From Desulfobacterales bacterium (GTDB lineage: Bacteria; Desulfobacterota; Desulfobacteria; Desulfobacterales; JAUCGF01), in assembly GCA_029940345.1 (NCBI GenBank), contig JAOZRC010000086.1, forward strand, positions 1-12,582: a stretch of 12,582 nucleotides of DNA, in the 5' to 3' direction. Below the pieces are notes generated by a model. The model saw only the letters and a list, made by a program, of their open reading frames with translations, did not search any database and was not told where the DNA came from. Below, in pieces: positions 1-7,333 of this stretch (positions are counted from its first letter, which is position 1; every line of letters begins with the position of its first letter). The position numbers and the translations under genes were made by a program.

Positions 1-1141
1 TAATTTTGAAGACGGGTTCGTTAAGATTATCCACATCAATTAAATTTTTAAGTCTTTCTTCGGCATCAACAACCATCGATCTGAATTTATACATTTTAAA
101 TGGTTTGCCGTTATAGCCGGACCTGATTTGAGTATAAAACACGGGACCGTGGTTAGCGATCCATATTGTCAAGGCGATTCCTATCCACAGCGGTATACCC
201 AAGAAGACACCAATTGCGGCGACAATCGTATCTATTAGTCGTTTAACAACCGCATATCCCGGGTGCAGGACGGCATCACGCAAACAGACAATGGGATGCC
301 CCGCAAAACTGCCGACTTCATCCTGAGCGATTAAAACACTGTAACTATCTGAAAGAACATATAAATTAATATTATTAAGTTCACAATAATTAATAGTGTT
401 AATCAGTTCATTTTTATCAGCAAAGGGTGCGTTATTATTTGTTCCGTTTTCAGAATCTGAAATAATTAGAACATCAAATTCGGTTTCCAGGTGAATTCTT
501 TGAATATCACCAACAGCGCCTAAATATGGTATATCATTATGAACAGGTATTTTTGAGCTGGTATTACTACCGATGAGACCGAGAAACTGCGTGCTGGCGT
601 CAATTACTTTTATATCATTAATCAGATCCCGACTGACATCATTCATACCGATCATAGCCATTTTACGGATATAATATCCATTTTTAGCAAGTATAGATGA
701 GATTTTCGGAAAAAAAACCATACGTGTCATCAACGTTGCGATACCCCCTAGTACGCTGCTCATTAAACAAACTTGTCTGGAAAGAAGCAATGGCTCTCTG
801 AACATAAATGAAATCACCATCAACACTGTAAAGGCATATATTCCACTTATAACAACCGCACGGATCATCATTTGGGGGGTTCCGATATTGAGCATGTCGT
901 TTTTATAGCCATTGTTTTTCCAGATGAAATAGACCCATACCAGAACTAGCAGTAAGGATGCTTTTACATAAAAAGAAACGGATGCCACAGGAACCGTTTT
1001 AATTGTAAGCGTTTGAAGATAAAAACGAATATAATAAGAAAGCATGAAAGCGCTTAAAACGATAAAAATATCCAGCAAAAGCAGAACAAGTCCGTTTTTC
1101 TTCCAAATATCAAAAACAGGCGCGAATAAATTATCTTTCAT
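1..1141 (-). CDS. Polyprenyl-phosphate sugar-1-phosphate transferase (WbaP/WcaJ-like priming enzyme), 3' end cut by window
   Basis: The enzyme family transfers a sugar-1-phosphate from a nucleotide sugar to undecaprenyl phosphate at the inner membrane, starting repeat-unit synthesis. My translation is open for 380 residues and runs off the window edge. Hydrophobic helices lie near residues 17-40, 57-74, 92-113 and 122-140. A soluble nucleotide-binding-like region covers about 155-290. A re-entrant hydrophobic segment at about 303-329 follows VVKRLID. The catalytic signature begins at residue 332 with GPVFYTQIRSGYNGK and continues as YKFRSMVVDAEE (351-362) and LNEPVFKI (373-380), typical of the family, although the usual R-V-G is R-S-G here. 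About 90-100 C-terminal residues of the catalytic domain would lie outside. The ATG at 1141 has a poor ribosome site (GCCGGGCT) and overlaps the stop of a 10-codon leader ORF, suggesting coupled translation. The family call is firm; the sugar is unknown. Confidence 0.93.
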   Translation of the reverse strand, partial: MKDNLFAPVFDIWKKNGLVLLLLDIFIVLSAFMLSYYIRFYLQTLTIKTVPVASVSFYVKASLLLVLVWVYFIWKNNGYKNDMLNIGTPQMMIRAVVISGIYAFTVLMVISFMFREPLLLSRQVCLMSSVLGGIATLMTRMVFFPKISSILAKNGYYIRKMAMIGMNDVSRDLINDIKVIDASTQFLGLIGSNTSSKIPVHNDIPYLGAVGDIQRIHLETEFDVLIISDSENGTNNNAPFADKNELINTINYCELNNINLYVLSDSYSVLIAQDEVGSFAGHPIVCLRDAVLHPGYAVVKRLIDTIVAAIGVFLGIPLWIGIALTIWIANHGPVFYTQIRSGYNGKPFKMYKFRSMVVDAEERLKNLIDVDNLNEPVFKI

Positions 1142-1170
1142 AGCCCGGCAACATGATGCGTATTAATCAT
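1138..1170 (-). CDS. Possible 10-codon leader peptide coupled to the sugar transferase
   Basis: An ATG at 1170 is preceded by a strong Shine-Dalgarno sequence, AAGGAA (1175-1180), four bases upstream. It reads MINTHHVAGL and stops at a TGA that overlaps the sugar transferase ATG as ATGA (1138-1141). The sugar transferase itself has no good ribosome site, so ribosomes could load here and reinitiate. This is inference from spacing; a 10-codon ORF can occur by chance. An alternative is that the ORF has no role and the ATG at 1141 is loaded directly. Confidence 0.35.
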   Translation of the reverse strand: MINTHHVAGL

Positions 1171-1230
1171 TTCGTTCCTTCTTATTAAGTGATCCGAAGC
1201 AAAGTTTCAGACCGTCAAATTTTGACTCTT

Positions 1231-2229
1231 TCAATTATTGCGTTTTAAGATAAACCTGTCGAGAACACCTTTGGCCAAACCTGTTGCCAAACCGGCGGCA
1301 CGCAATATAATAAACAGCGGCGCCACTGGAAATACATACGGATCACGGAAAAAACATCGTAGAGTGAGCGGCGTTGTCGTAATCAGAAACGCCGTTATGC
1401 CCATCAACAACAGCATTGCAAATATTCGGATACCGATTATCATAAAAAAAGGGATAGAAAACAAAGCCGCGCCCAGAAATAAAAATATGGCCATAATTTG
1501 TACTTTTAGCGTTGTCGGAGTATGGCTGTCTCCTGATATTTTATCGGGATTCATAATCAGTGTCAGCACCTTCCAGTATCCGATTTTATACTTCTTACGA
1601 CTGTAACCGCTAATTGTACTCACATGTGTATGCCGAACTTTGGCGTCAGGGATAAAAATCATTTTATGCCCCATATTGGCCAAGCGGAAAGAAAATTCCT
1701 GGTCTTCTGTCGAGGCCGTGGAAAAATGGGTGTCATATCCGCCAGCATTAAGAAATTCTTGCCTCCTGAATGCGGCGGAATAGGTGTCAATAAAGTCAAT
1801 ATACTGATGTTTGGCAAGAACGTCATATTTTTCTTCATATTCAATCTGCACAAAGCGGGCGATGAGTTCTTTCTGCTTTGTCAGGTAAGCGCCCTTTGCA
1901 CCTATAAGTTCCGGATCGTCAAAAGGCGCAAGCATACGCTCTGACCAGTCCGGTGCGGCGATGCAGTCATCATCAATGAACAACACTATTGCCCCGGCGG
2001 CCACCTTTACACCGTGATTGCGGGCCGAAGCGGGTCCCGCATTGGCCTGGGTGATCAGACGCACCCTGTCATATTGTTTTACAATTTCAGCGGTGTTATC
2101 CGTTGATCCATCATCCACCACAATGATTTCGTAATTATATGCGGTCTTCTGGGCAAGAAGAGCTTCCAGACATGCGGGTATTCTGTTTGCAGCATTATAA
2201 GCCGGTATGATAATCGACGCTTGAATCAT
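1231..2229 (-). CDS. GT2-family (GT-A fold) glycosyltransferase with C-terminal membrane helices
   Basis: This is a 332-residue glycosyltransferase predicted to add a sugar from a nucleotide donor to the lipid-linked repeat unit on the cytoplasmic face. The N-terminal strand and turn ASIIIPAYNAANRI (4-17) and VVDDGSTD (37-44) are the nucleotide-binding signature. GPASARNHG (65-73) follows. FIDDDC (84-89) carries the metal-binding D-x-D-type motif. GGYD and TEDQEFSFRLANMG form the acceptor/catalytic-base region with the ED pair. Two hydrophobic helices near residues 245-290 anchor it to the membrane, and a third hydrophobic stretch lies near the C-terminus. The ATG directly abuts the stop of the radical SAM gene (TAA at 2230-2232, ATG at 2227-2229) with no separate Shine-Dalgarno site, so translation is probably coupled. 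An 89-base gap separates it from the sugar transferase. Donor and acceptor cannot be told from sequence. Confidence 0.93.
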   Translation of the reverse strand: MIQASIIIPAYNAANRIPACLEALLAQKTAYNYEIIVVDDGSTDNTAEIVKQYDRVRLITQANAGPASARNHGVKVAAGAIVLFIDDDCIAAPDWSERMLAPFDDPELIGAKGAYLTKQKELIARFVQIEYEEKYDVLAKHQYIDFIDTYSAAFRRQEFLNAGGYDTHFSTASTEDQEFSFRLANMGHKMIFIPDAKVRHTHVSTISGYSRKKYKIGYWKVLTLIMNPDKISGDSHTPTTLKVQIMAIFLFLGAALFSIPFFMIIGIRIFAMLLLMGITAFLITTTPLTLRCFFRDPYVFPVAPLFIILRAAGLATGLAKGVLDRFILKRNN

Positions 2230-3738
2230 TTAATCGTCGCTTTCGGGGCGGCCGCTAAAAGTTCCCCTGAAGATAAATTTTTTAAATACCTTAACTGATT
2301 TCAGCATTCGCGGACCATCCTCAACAGGATACCTAAGTAATCGCCACAAGCGATATGAGATGTATTTGAACCTTAGATAGAACGCTTTGCGTGCGTCGTC
2401 ACAAAACCGGACAAGGTCGGAATTCGTCAAACCGGCGCGACTCACCACACAATTGTGCAGACCTTCAGCCGTGTTCCAGCAGGAATAATCTTCAGTCAGA
2501 AGATATCCGTTATCCCTGGCCCAGTTATACGCCAGGGTTCCGGGGTAAACCATGATAGGAAAAAACTGGGCAGTGTCCGGGTTGAGGGACTTGGCATATT
2601 CCAGGGTTGTTTCAAGCGTTTGGGGGGTTTCTTGCGGGTTGCCTACAATGAAACAGGCATGAATCAGAATCCCTGCCTGTTTGGCATTTTTCACAAATTT
2701 TTTGGCAACATTGATGTCAAGCCGCTTTTGCATGGCGTCAAGCACTTTCTGATCCCCACTTTCAAACCCCACACAAAGCAGCCGGCAGTTGCTCAGTCTT
2801 AAGGCGTGAAGCGTTTCATCGTCAGCATCCGCCCGGCTGTTGACGATCCATGAGATGTTAAGACCTGCGTCATGGTAAGCCTTGCTGAAGGCCATCACAC
2901 GTTTGCGGTCTATGGTGAACGTGTCATCTTCGATAAATATTTCCCGAACTTCAGGGAGATGTTTTTCGATATATTGAAATTCTTCGATGAGATTTTTTAC
3001 GGAACGTTTTCTGTATTTATGCCCATGCATCACCTGGGGATAGACGCAGTAAACGCACCGGTGGGGGCATCCCCTTCCGGAGTAGATCGCTGCTTGAGGG
3101 TGTTGGGCAATGGTGTAAAAATAATCCCTTGTATTCAGATGTTTTTTGTAAATTTTGGAAAGAAAGGGTAATTCATCAAGGTTGTTAATAAAAGGTCTGT
3201 CAGGATTGTGGTTAATTGTGTCTTGCCTACGGAAAGATAATCCGTCAACCGATTCCAACAGATCAGGTGGGAAATTATCAATATTTCCATCCGTATCAGC
3301 GATTTTCAGAGCCAGATCACGGAGAGTGTATTCATATTCTCGGCGAGCCACAGCTTCTATTTTCGTGCACAAGCCTAACGTTTCTTCAGGCCGGGCTGAA
3401 GGATGCGTTCCCACAAGAACGGTAAACGCACCTGTAATATTTTTTAAATATTCCGCCACGGCAATATCATTGTGAATACTGGGAGTGGACGTATCCACAA
3501 CGATCATATCCGGGAAAAAGGCATTTACCTTATTGTACACTTCAGCGCGGGACATGCGGGTCGCCGGTGCATCAAGCAGCATGATTTCAAAGCCAGCGTC
3601 TTCCAATACGCCGGCGGAATAACAGAGCCATATCGGATAATAGAATGTTCCGCCTTTGGTAATGGCTGGAGATCGCTGTGCGCGTGAAAAACGTCCATAT
3701 TCACTTTTAAATGGCGGATTTAGCAATAATATTTTCAT
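2230..3738 (-). CDS. B12-binding-domain radical SAM protein
   Basis: The protein has 502 residues. The N-terminal part (MKILLLNPPF, then VLEDAGFEIMLLDAPA, VDTSTPSIHND and VLVGTHPSARPEETL, residues 1-122) has the Rossmann-like layout of cobalamin-binding radical SAM enzymes. The classical B12 D-x-H-x-x-G motif is not visible, as in many members. The radical SAM core starts with YSGRGCPHRCVYC; cysteines 224, 228 and 231 form C-x3-C-x2-C, which ligates the 4Fe-4S cluster. IEDDTFTIDRKR, NSRAD and GFESGD follow in the usual order. Relatives methylate or rearrange unactivated carbons, and some act on lipids (hopanoid HpnJ-like) or glycans. Here the ATGA overlap with the upstream methyltransferase and abutment with GT2 point to a role in modifying the polysaccharide or its lipid carrier; that role is inferred. 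The fold is certain, the reaction is not. Confidence 0.92.
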   Translation of the reverse strand: MKILLLNPPFKSEYGRFSRAQRSPAITKGGTFYYPIWLCYSAGVLEDAGFEIMLLDAPATRMSRAEVYNKVNAFFPDMIVVDTSTPSIHNDIAVAEYLKNITGAFTVLVGTHPSARPEETLGLCTKIEAVARREYEYTLRDLALKIADTDGNIDNFPPDLLESVDGLSFRRQDTINHNPDRPFINNLDELPFLSKIYKKHLNTRDYFYTIAQHPQAAIYSGRGCPHRCVYCVYPQVMHGHKYRKRSVKNLIEEFQYIEKHLPEVREIFIEDDTFTIDRKRVMAFSKAYHDAGLNISWIVNSRADADDETLHALRLSNCRLLCVGFESGDQKVLDAMQKRLDINVAKKFVKNAKQAGILIHACFIVGNPQETPQTLETTLEYAKSLNPDTAQFFPIMVYPGTLAYNWARDNGYLLTEDYSCWNTAEGLHNCVVSRAGLTNSDLVRFCDDARKAFYLRFKYISYRLWRLLRYPVEDGPRMLKSVKVFKKFIFRGTFSGRPESDD

Positions 3739-4490
3739 ACGCGACTTCTTGATTTTTGTTTGACAGCTATTCCGATAAGCCCCTGAGATACTATTATTTT
3801 TTTGCGTATACTGCGACCTGGACCTATATCAATAATGAACATCATCTGCAAATATTTCTCACGAATTTTCCATAGCAGAAAGCGAATCGAAGTAATGAAA
3901 TCGTATGGTATGGGAGCGTCCGATTCAAGACGGATATCAGAAAATCCGTTTTGACAAAGGGTGAGTTTCAGTGTCTCTGTTGAGTAAAGACGAAGGTGAG
4001 TCGGGTCATGCCACATAGAGTAACCCGCCCAGGGAGACGTTGCATTCGGAACAGTAATAATGAATTGTCCTCCTGTTTTTAAAAGTAGACAGATAGAATT
4101 TAAAAATATCTCAATTTTATCTTCTCGTACATGTTCCAGTACATGATTACAAAAAATGAAGTCAAATCGTTCTTCCCATTCAGGAGGGGCATCCAAAGGC
4201 CCGCCATGGAGGCATTCGCACCCTACTTTCCTTTTGGTGACATCAATTTGATCTTGGGAAAGATCAAGTCCGTACAAATTTGTATACCCTTTCATAAGCA
4301 GACCATGCAAAAGGTTGCCGTATCCGCAGCCAACGTCCAAAATGGCGATGTTGCGATTCTGAGGAATATATTTTTTATAAGCAGAATAAAATTTTTTTGA
4401 TGTACGTACATAATCCCCTGTATCGGTTGAAAAGTGCATGGAATAGCATTTCATTCCATAATTTTTTTCTTTGATAATCAGGTTTGACAT
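3735..4490 (-). CDS. Class I SAM-dependent methyltransferase (Methyltransf_11/12-like)
   Basis: The protein has 251 residues from the chosen ATG. Motif I is ILDVGCGYGN (50-59), the acidic residue after strand 2 is in LYGLDLS (72-78), and the strand 4 region is FDFIFCNHVLEHV (109-121). TGGQFIITVP (139-148) and HDPTHLRLYS (161-170) complete a pattern common in sugar-modifying methyltransferases of polysaccharide clusters. The ATG at 4490 is chosen because AAAGGA lies about 8 bases upstream. The frame stays open to a TTG at 4535, but that stretch is an out-of-frame reading of an older methyltransferase fragment. The 3' end overlaps the radical SAM start by four bases (ATGA), so the two are probably translated together and may act on the same substrate. 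It could methylate a sugar hydroxyl or carbon; the substrate is unknown. Confidence 0.9.
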   Translation of the reverse strand: MSNLIIKEKNYGMKCYSMHFSTDTGDYVRTSKKFYSAYKKYIPQNRNIAILDVGCGYGNLLHGLLMKGYTNLYGLDLSQDQIDVTKRKVGCECLHGGPLDAPPEWEERFDFIFCNHVLEHVREDKIEIFLNSICLLLKTGGQFIITVPNATSPWAGYSMWHDPTHLRLYSTETLKLTLCQNGFSDIRLESDAPIPYDFITSIRFLLWKIREKYLQMMFIIDIGPGRSIRKKIIVSQGLIGIAVKQKSRSRV

Positions 4491-4494
4491 TGAT

Positions 4495-4634
4495 TTATTC
4501 CTTTTTGTATTTTTGGATGCCGCAGCCAATATCAAGCGCTTTACCCGGATGAAAGTCTGGAGCTAAATAGTGACGGATTTCGTCTCAAACCTGCTCAATG
4601 TGAATTTATCCCATTCACGGTCTTTTCGATGCAT
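4495..4634 (-). pseudogene. Remnant of a second class I methyltransferase, truncated and frameshifted
   Basis: In the 160-base gap between the GT4 and methyltransferase genes, one minus-strand frame reads MHRKDREWDKFTLSRFE (4634-4584). The next frame continues as DEIRHYLAP (from 4584) and then DFHPGKALDIGCGIQKYKKE, up to a TAA at 4495-4497. ALDIGCGIQKYK matches methyltransferase motif I of the V-L-D-x-G-C-G-x-x-P-Y type found in glycan clusters. The two pieces join with a one-base frame change at about 4584, and everything after motif I is missing. No convincing ribosome site precedes 4634. I read this as the leftover 5' end of a methyltransferase gene, with the intact methyltransferase now directly downstream. 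It is not a copy of that neighbour, whose residues around motif I differ. Confidence 0.6.
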
Positions 4635-4650
4635 ATTCAGGTTTCAGCGT

Positions 4651-5814
4651 TCAATGTTCAAAACCTAATATCTCTTGATAAACTTCAGACACCTGTTGAG
4701 CTGTTTTTTCCCATGAAAATTGTTGCGCCCGTATCCGGCCTTTCTCCGTAAGCGTTTTGCGCAGTCTTTCATCTTGGACAATTTGCAGGATGGCTTTTAC
4801 CAGATCATCCGTAGAATATGGGTTTACGAGAATAGCCGCATCGCCGGCGACTTCCGGCATTGACGAAATATAAGATGTAATTACAGGCGTACCTGCGGCC
4901 ATGGCTTCAACAATCGGTAAACCGAAACCTTCATAAAGAGAAGGGAACAGCAATGCCATCGCATGTTGAAAGAGGCAGGTGGCGTACTTGCCCGGCACGC
5001 TGCCTAAAAACATGACTCGGTGACGCAAACCTAACCCATCAATCTGATGGTTGATCGTATCTGAAAAAGAACTGCGCCGGCCGATAATCACCAGGGGAAT
5101 ATCAATGTTAGCCTTTGCATACGCTTTAAGAACTGTTTGGGTATTCTTATAGGGTTTTCCGTTGCTGGAGTGAAGAAAATAATTTTTATCATTTAAACCA
5201 TACCGTTTCAACCCGTCGGCAGTTGTTCCGGTTATGGCAAAGCTTTTATCTACACCTTCGCTTATGACTTTAATTTTGGGTCTTATCAATGGCCAGCAAT
5301 CACAAACATCACGCCGGGTCGCATCCGACACGGTGATCACTTTGCAAGCTTTTGCTACTGACATCTTTACTGCCATGCGATAATAGGCCCATCCCATGAC
5401 CATAAATATAAAGCTTCCCGAAGATTGCAACCACGGACGACGAAACCAGATAGTATCGTGAATCGTAACAATACCGGGTGTTTTCATCTGAAGCGGATGA
5501 AGCATAAACAGGCTGTGGTACAAATCCGCGCCTAGTGAATCCACAATGCCGCCGAGGCGCCAAAGAGTCTGCGGGCTGATATGTACAAACGGAAGACGAA
5601 CAAGTTCTACATCGGAAAAATAGGCCTTAAATTTTTTTTCATCAAGGTTGTTACGAATCAAAAGAACAACCGCAGTGTGCGGCATCAAGCGAACAATTGT
5701 ACGCACCAAATTCAGGCTATAACGACCGATCCCGTCAACCTGATTCATAATTGCCCTTCCGTCGATGATTATTCGTCGGTTTACCTTATGACTCGAATCC
5801 ATCCTCTTCATCAT
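4651..5814 (-). CDS. GT4-family (GT-B fold) glycosyltransferase
   Basis: The protein has 387 residues and is a retaining, cytoplasmic, membrane-associated glycosyltransferase by family. The N-terminal acceptor domain shows IIIDGRAIMNQVDGIGRYS (15-33) and VTIHDTIWF (116-124). ITVSDATRRD (160-169) and VISEGVD (183-189) lead into the donor domain with LHSSNGKPYKN (214-224) and VIIG (242-245). The E-x7-E motif is YEGFGLPIVE, with E295 and E303, followed by AMAAGTPVI. These features are like WbaZ/mannosyltransferase-type GT4 enzymes, but the sugar cannot be assigned. The start is uncertain: ATGs at 5814, 5811 and 5802 are all possible and none has an ideal ribosome site. A weak GGCGG lies about 11 bases before 5814, inside the end of the polymerase gene. 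The polymerase stop is only 7 bases upstream. After the stop comes the methyltransferase remnant. Confidence 0.93.
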   Translation of the reverse strand: MMKRMDSSHKVNRRIIIDGRAIMNQVDGIGRYSLNLVRTIVRLMPHTAVVLLIRNNLDEKKFKAYFSDVELVRLPFVHISPQTLWRLGGIVDSLGADLYHSLFMLHPLQMKTPGIVTIHDTIWFRRPWLQSSGSFIFMVMGWAYYRMAVKMSVAKACKVITVSDATRRDVCDCWPLIRPKIKVISEGVDKSFAITGTTADGLKRYGLNDKNYFLHSSNGKPYKNTQTVLKAYAKANIDIPLVIIGRRSSFSDTINHQIDGLGLRHRVMFLGSVPGKYATCLFQHAMALLFPSLYEGFGLPIVEAMAAGTPVITSYISSMPEVAGDAAILVNPYSTDDLVKAILQIVQDERLRKTLTEKGRIRAQQFSWEKTAQQVSEVYQEILGFEH

Positions 5815-5821
5815 TATTGAA

Positions 5822-7333
5822 TCATCCGCCTTGGCAAACTGATGTTTGCACTCCGTTTTTATATCTGCGGCCAGGTTTCAACACACGGACCACATATTTT
5901 TCCATAAAACCGATGCCAATGGCGGCATATAGGAGAAAAAACAGAGATGATGAAAAAATCGGTGCAGTAACCAGAAAAGAAGCAAGAAAAATGAAGCCAT
6001 AAGATGGCTGATTCGACGAATTTCTAAATGCTTGATAAACTTTTGCAAGCAGAAAGCCGTTTAATACAAGTATCACTATCACACCGGTAATACCGAAGTT
6101 GATATAAGCCTCGCCTATAGTTGTTATCCGTATTCCGCCTGCGCTTTCCGTCTGAACATTTAAAATTTCAAGAGTGTACCGGTTGATATCATATTGCTGC
6201 CGAAAGGCAAAAAGGGAGCTGGGTATAAACACCAGTGCGCCAGAGAGAAACGTTCGTCCCATAAGAAGCGGTTCTGTAAAAGAACGGAATTCACCTATAA
6301 CCATCGAACCTTCGGCTACTTCAGGGAAGAAAGGGTAGAGAATCGCACCGATATTTTTAAGATCAAACTCAGTGTAAGATAGGCTGAACCGATAAACCGA
6401 GGCGGAGAATAGCAGGATGAATGCGACAAGCATTCCGGTTAGAAGACGCATTGTTTGTCCTAGCCTGGAAATTTTCCCGGAATATGCCAATAAACTGAAA
6501 ATAATAACTCTGAATATGGGTCCGCGGGAAGCATTCATGGATAGCATAGTAATGCCCAGTATTACAGCTAATACTGTGAAAATATGAAGTATATAATCAT
6601 CTGAACGGCCTTTTTTGTCAGTAAATAGTTCAACATAGATCAGGAGTGTGACTGCTATTTCGGTACCTGATAGAAAAATTCTATAAAAAAAACGGGTTAA
6701 GCCGGATGTATAGGGTCCATTGAAATATAAGTACCTGGCAACTGCGGGATTTTCATGTAATGCCGGGAAATTGTGAAAATACATAAAAAATGCGAACATA
6801 CCCAAAGAGAAAAAAATCGAAATTAACAGGCAAAATGTATGGCTCTGCAATTCGATTCTGTCTGATAGCGGAAACAGCCCCTTGCTTTTGTGAATGATTT
6901 TGTTGAACAAACGGATGCGGTGAGCAATCGCAAAGCCGTTGCGCAGAGCCAGATAACCGACCAGCAATAAACAGACGAAAAAATTAATGTCCTCCACTCT
7001 CAAATCCGTTCGACAGACATAGCCATAAGTCATCCCCCCGATGATTATAAACATAAGCCATCCGCAGCTTAACAAAGAATCCCATTGGTTCTTCATAATC
7101 CATAACGGAACTGAGATTGAAAATTCGCACATCAACAAGGCAATGACCGGAAAGAGCATCCATTCAATATCATCAAAACAGAGTAATATACATAATAAAT
7201 AGATCGAAATAAATAGGTAGGCTCCCCTAAACAGCGTTAAAGTAAAAATTTTCGGTTTGTGTTTGATTGGTGTTTGTTGTGAAGATTCATTGGCAACAAG
7301 CGTCGGATGTGGGATGTCATAAGGACCGATCAT
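5822..7333 (-). CDS. O-antigen/oligosaccharide repeat-unit polymerase (Wzy-like) membrane protein
   Basis: The protein has 503 residues with roughly ten to twelve hydrophobic helices, the first at about 32-53, after a hydrophilic N-terminus. It would polymerise lipid-linked repeat units on the periplasmic side of the inner membrane. Family-like marks are SMNASRGPIFR in the middle, an arginine-containing periplasmic-looking loop (GEFRSFTEPLLMGRTF) and, late in the protein, TTIGEAYINFGITGVIV, the G-E-x-Y-x-N-x-G-x-x-G pattern recurrent in Wzy/WzyE-like polymerases. Wzy proteins share little sequence, so the call rests on topology, this pattern and position beside the flippase. The ATG at 7333 has an excellent Shine-Dalgarno site (AAAGGAG, 7338-7344) four bases away, lying inside the flippase gene, whose stop it overlaps by 17 bases. 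The alternative would be an O-antigen ligase. Confidence 0.8.
   Translation of the reverse strand: MIGPYDIPHPTLVANESSQQTPIKHKPKIFTLTLFRGAYLFISIYLLCILLCFDDIEWMLFPVIALLMCEFSISVPLWIMKNQWDSLLSCGWLMFIIIGGMTYGYVCRTDLRVEDINFFVCLLLVGYLALRNGFAIAHRIRLFNKIIHKSKGLFPLSDRIELQSHTFCLLISIFFSLGMFAFFMYFHNFPALHENPAVARYLYFNGPYTSGLTRFFYRIFLSGTEIAVTLLIYVELFTDKKGRSDDYILHIFTVLAVILGITMLSMNASRGPIFRVIIFSLLAYSGKISRLGQTMRLLTGMLVAFILLFSASVYRFSLSYTEFDLKNIGAILYPFFPEVAEGSMVIGEFRSFTEPLLMGRTFLSGALVFIPSSLFAFRQQYDINRYTLEILNVQTESAGGIRITTIGEAYINFGITGVIVILVLNGFLLAKVYQAFRNSSNQPSYGFIFLASFLVTAPIFSSSLFFLLYAAIGIGFMEKYVVRVLKPGRRYKNGVQTSVCQGG

Noticed and set aside
4491..4535. In-frame extension of the methyltransferase to a TTG at 4535
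   Set aside because: The extra 15 residues are an out-of-frame reading of the methyltransferase remnant, and the ATG at 4490 has a good AAAGGA ribosome site.
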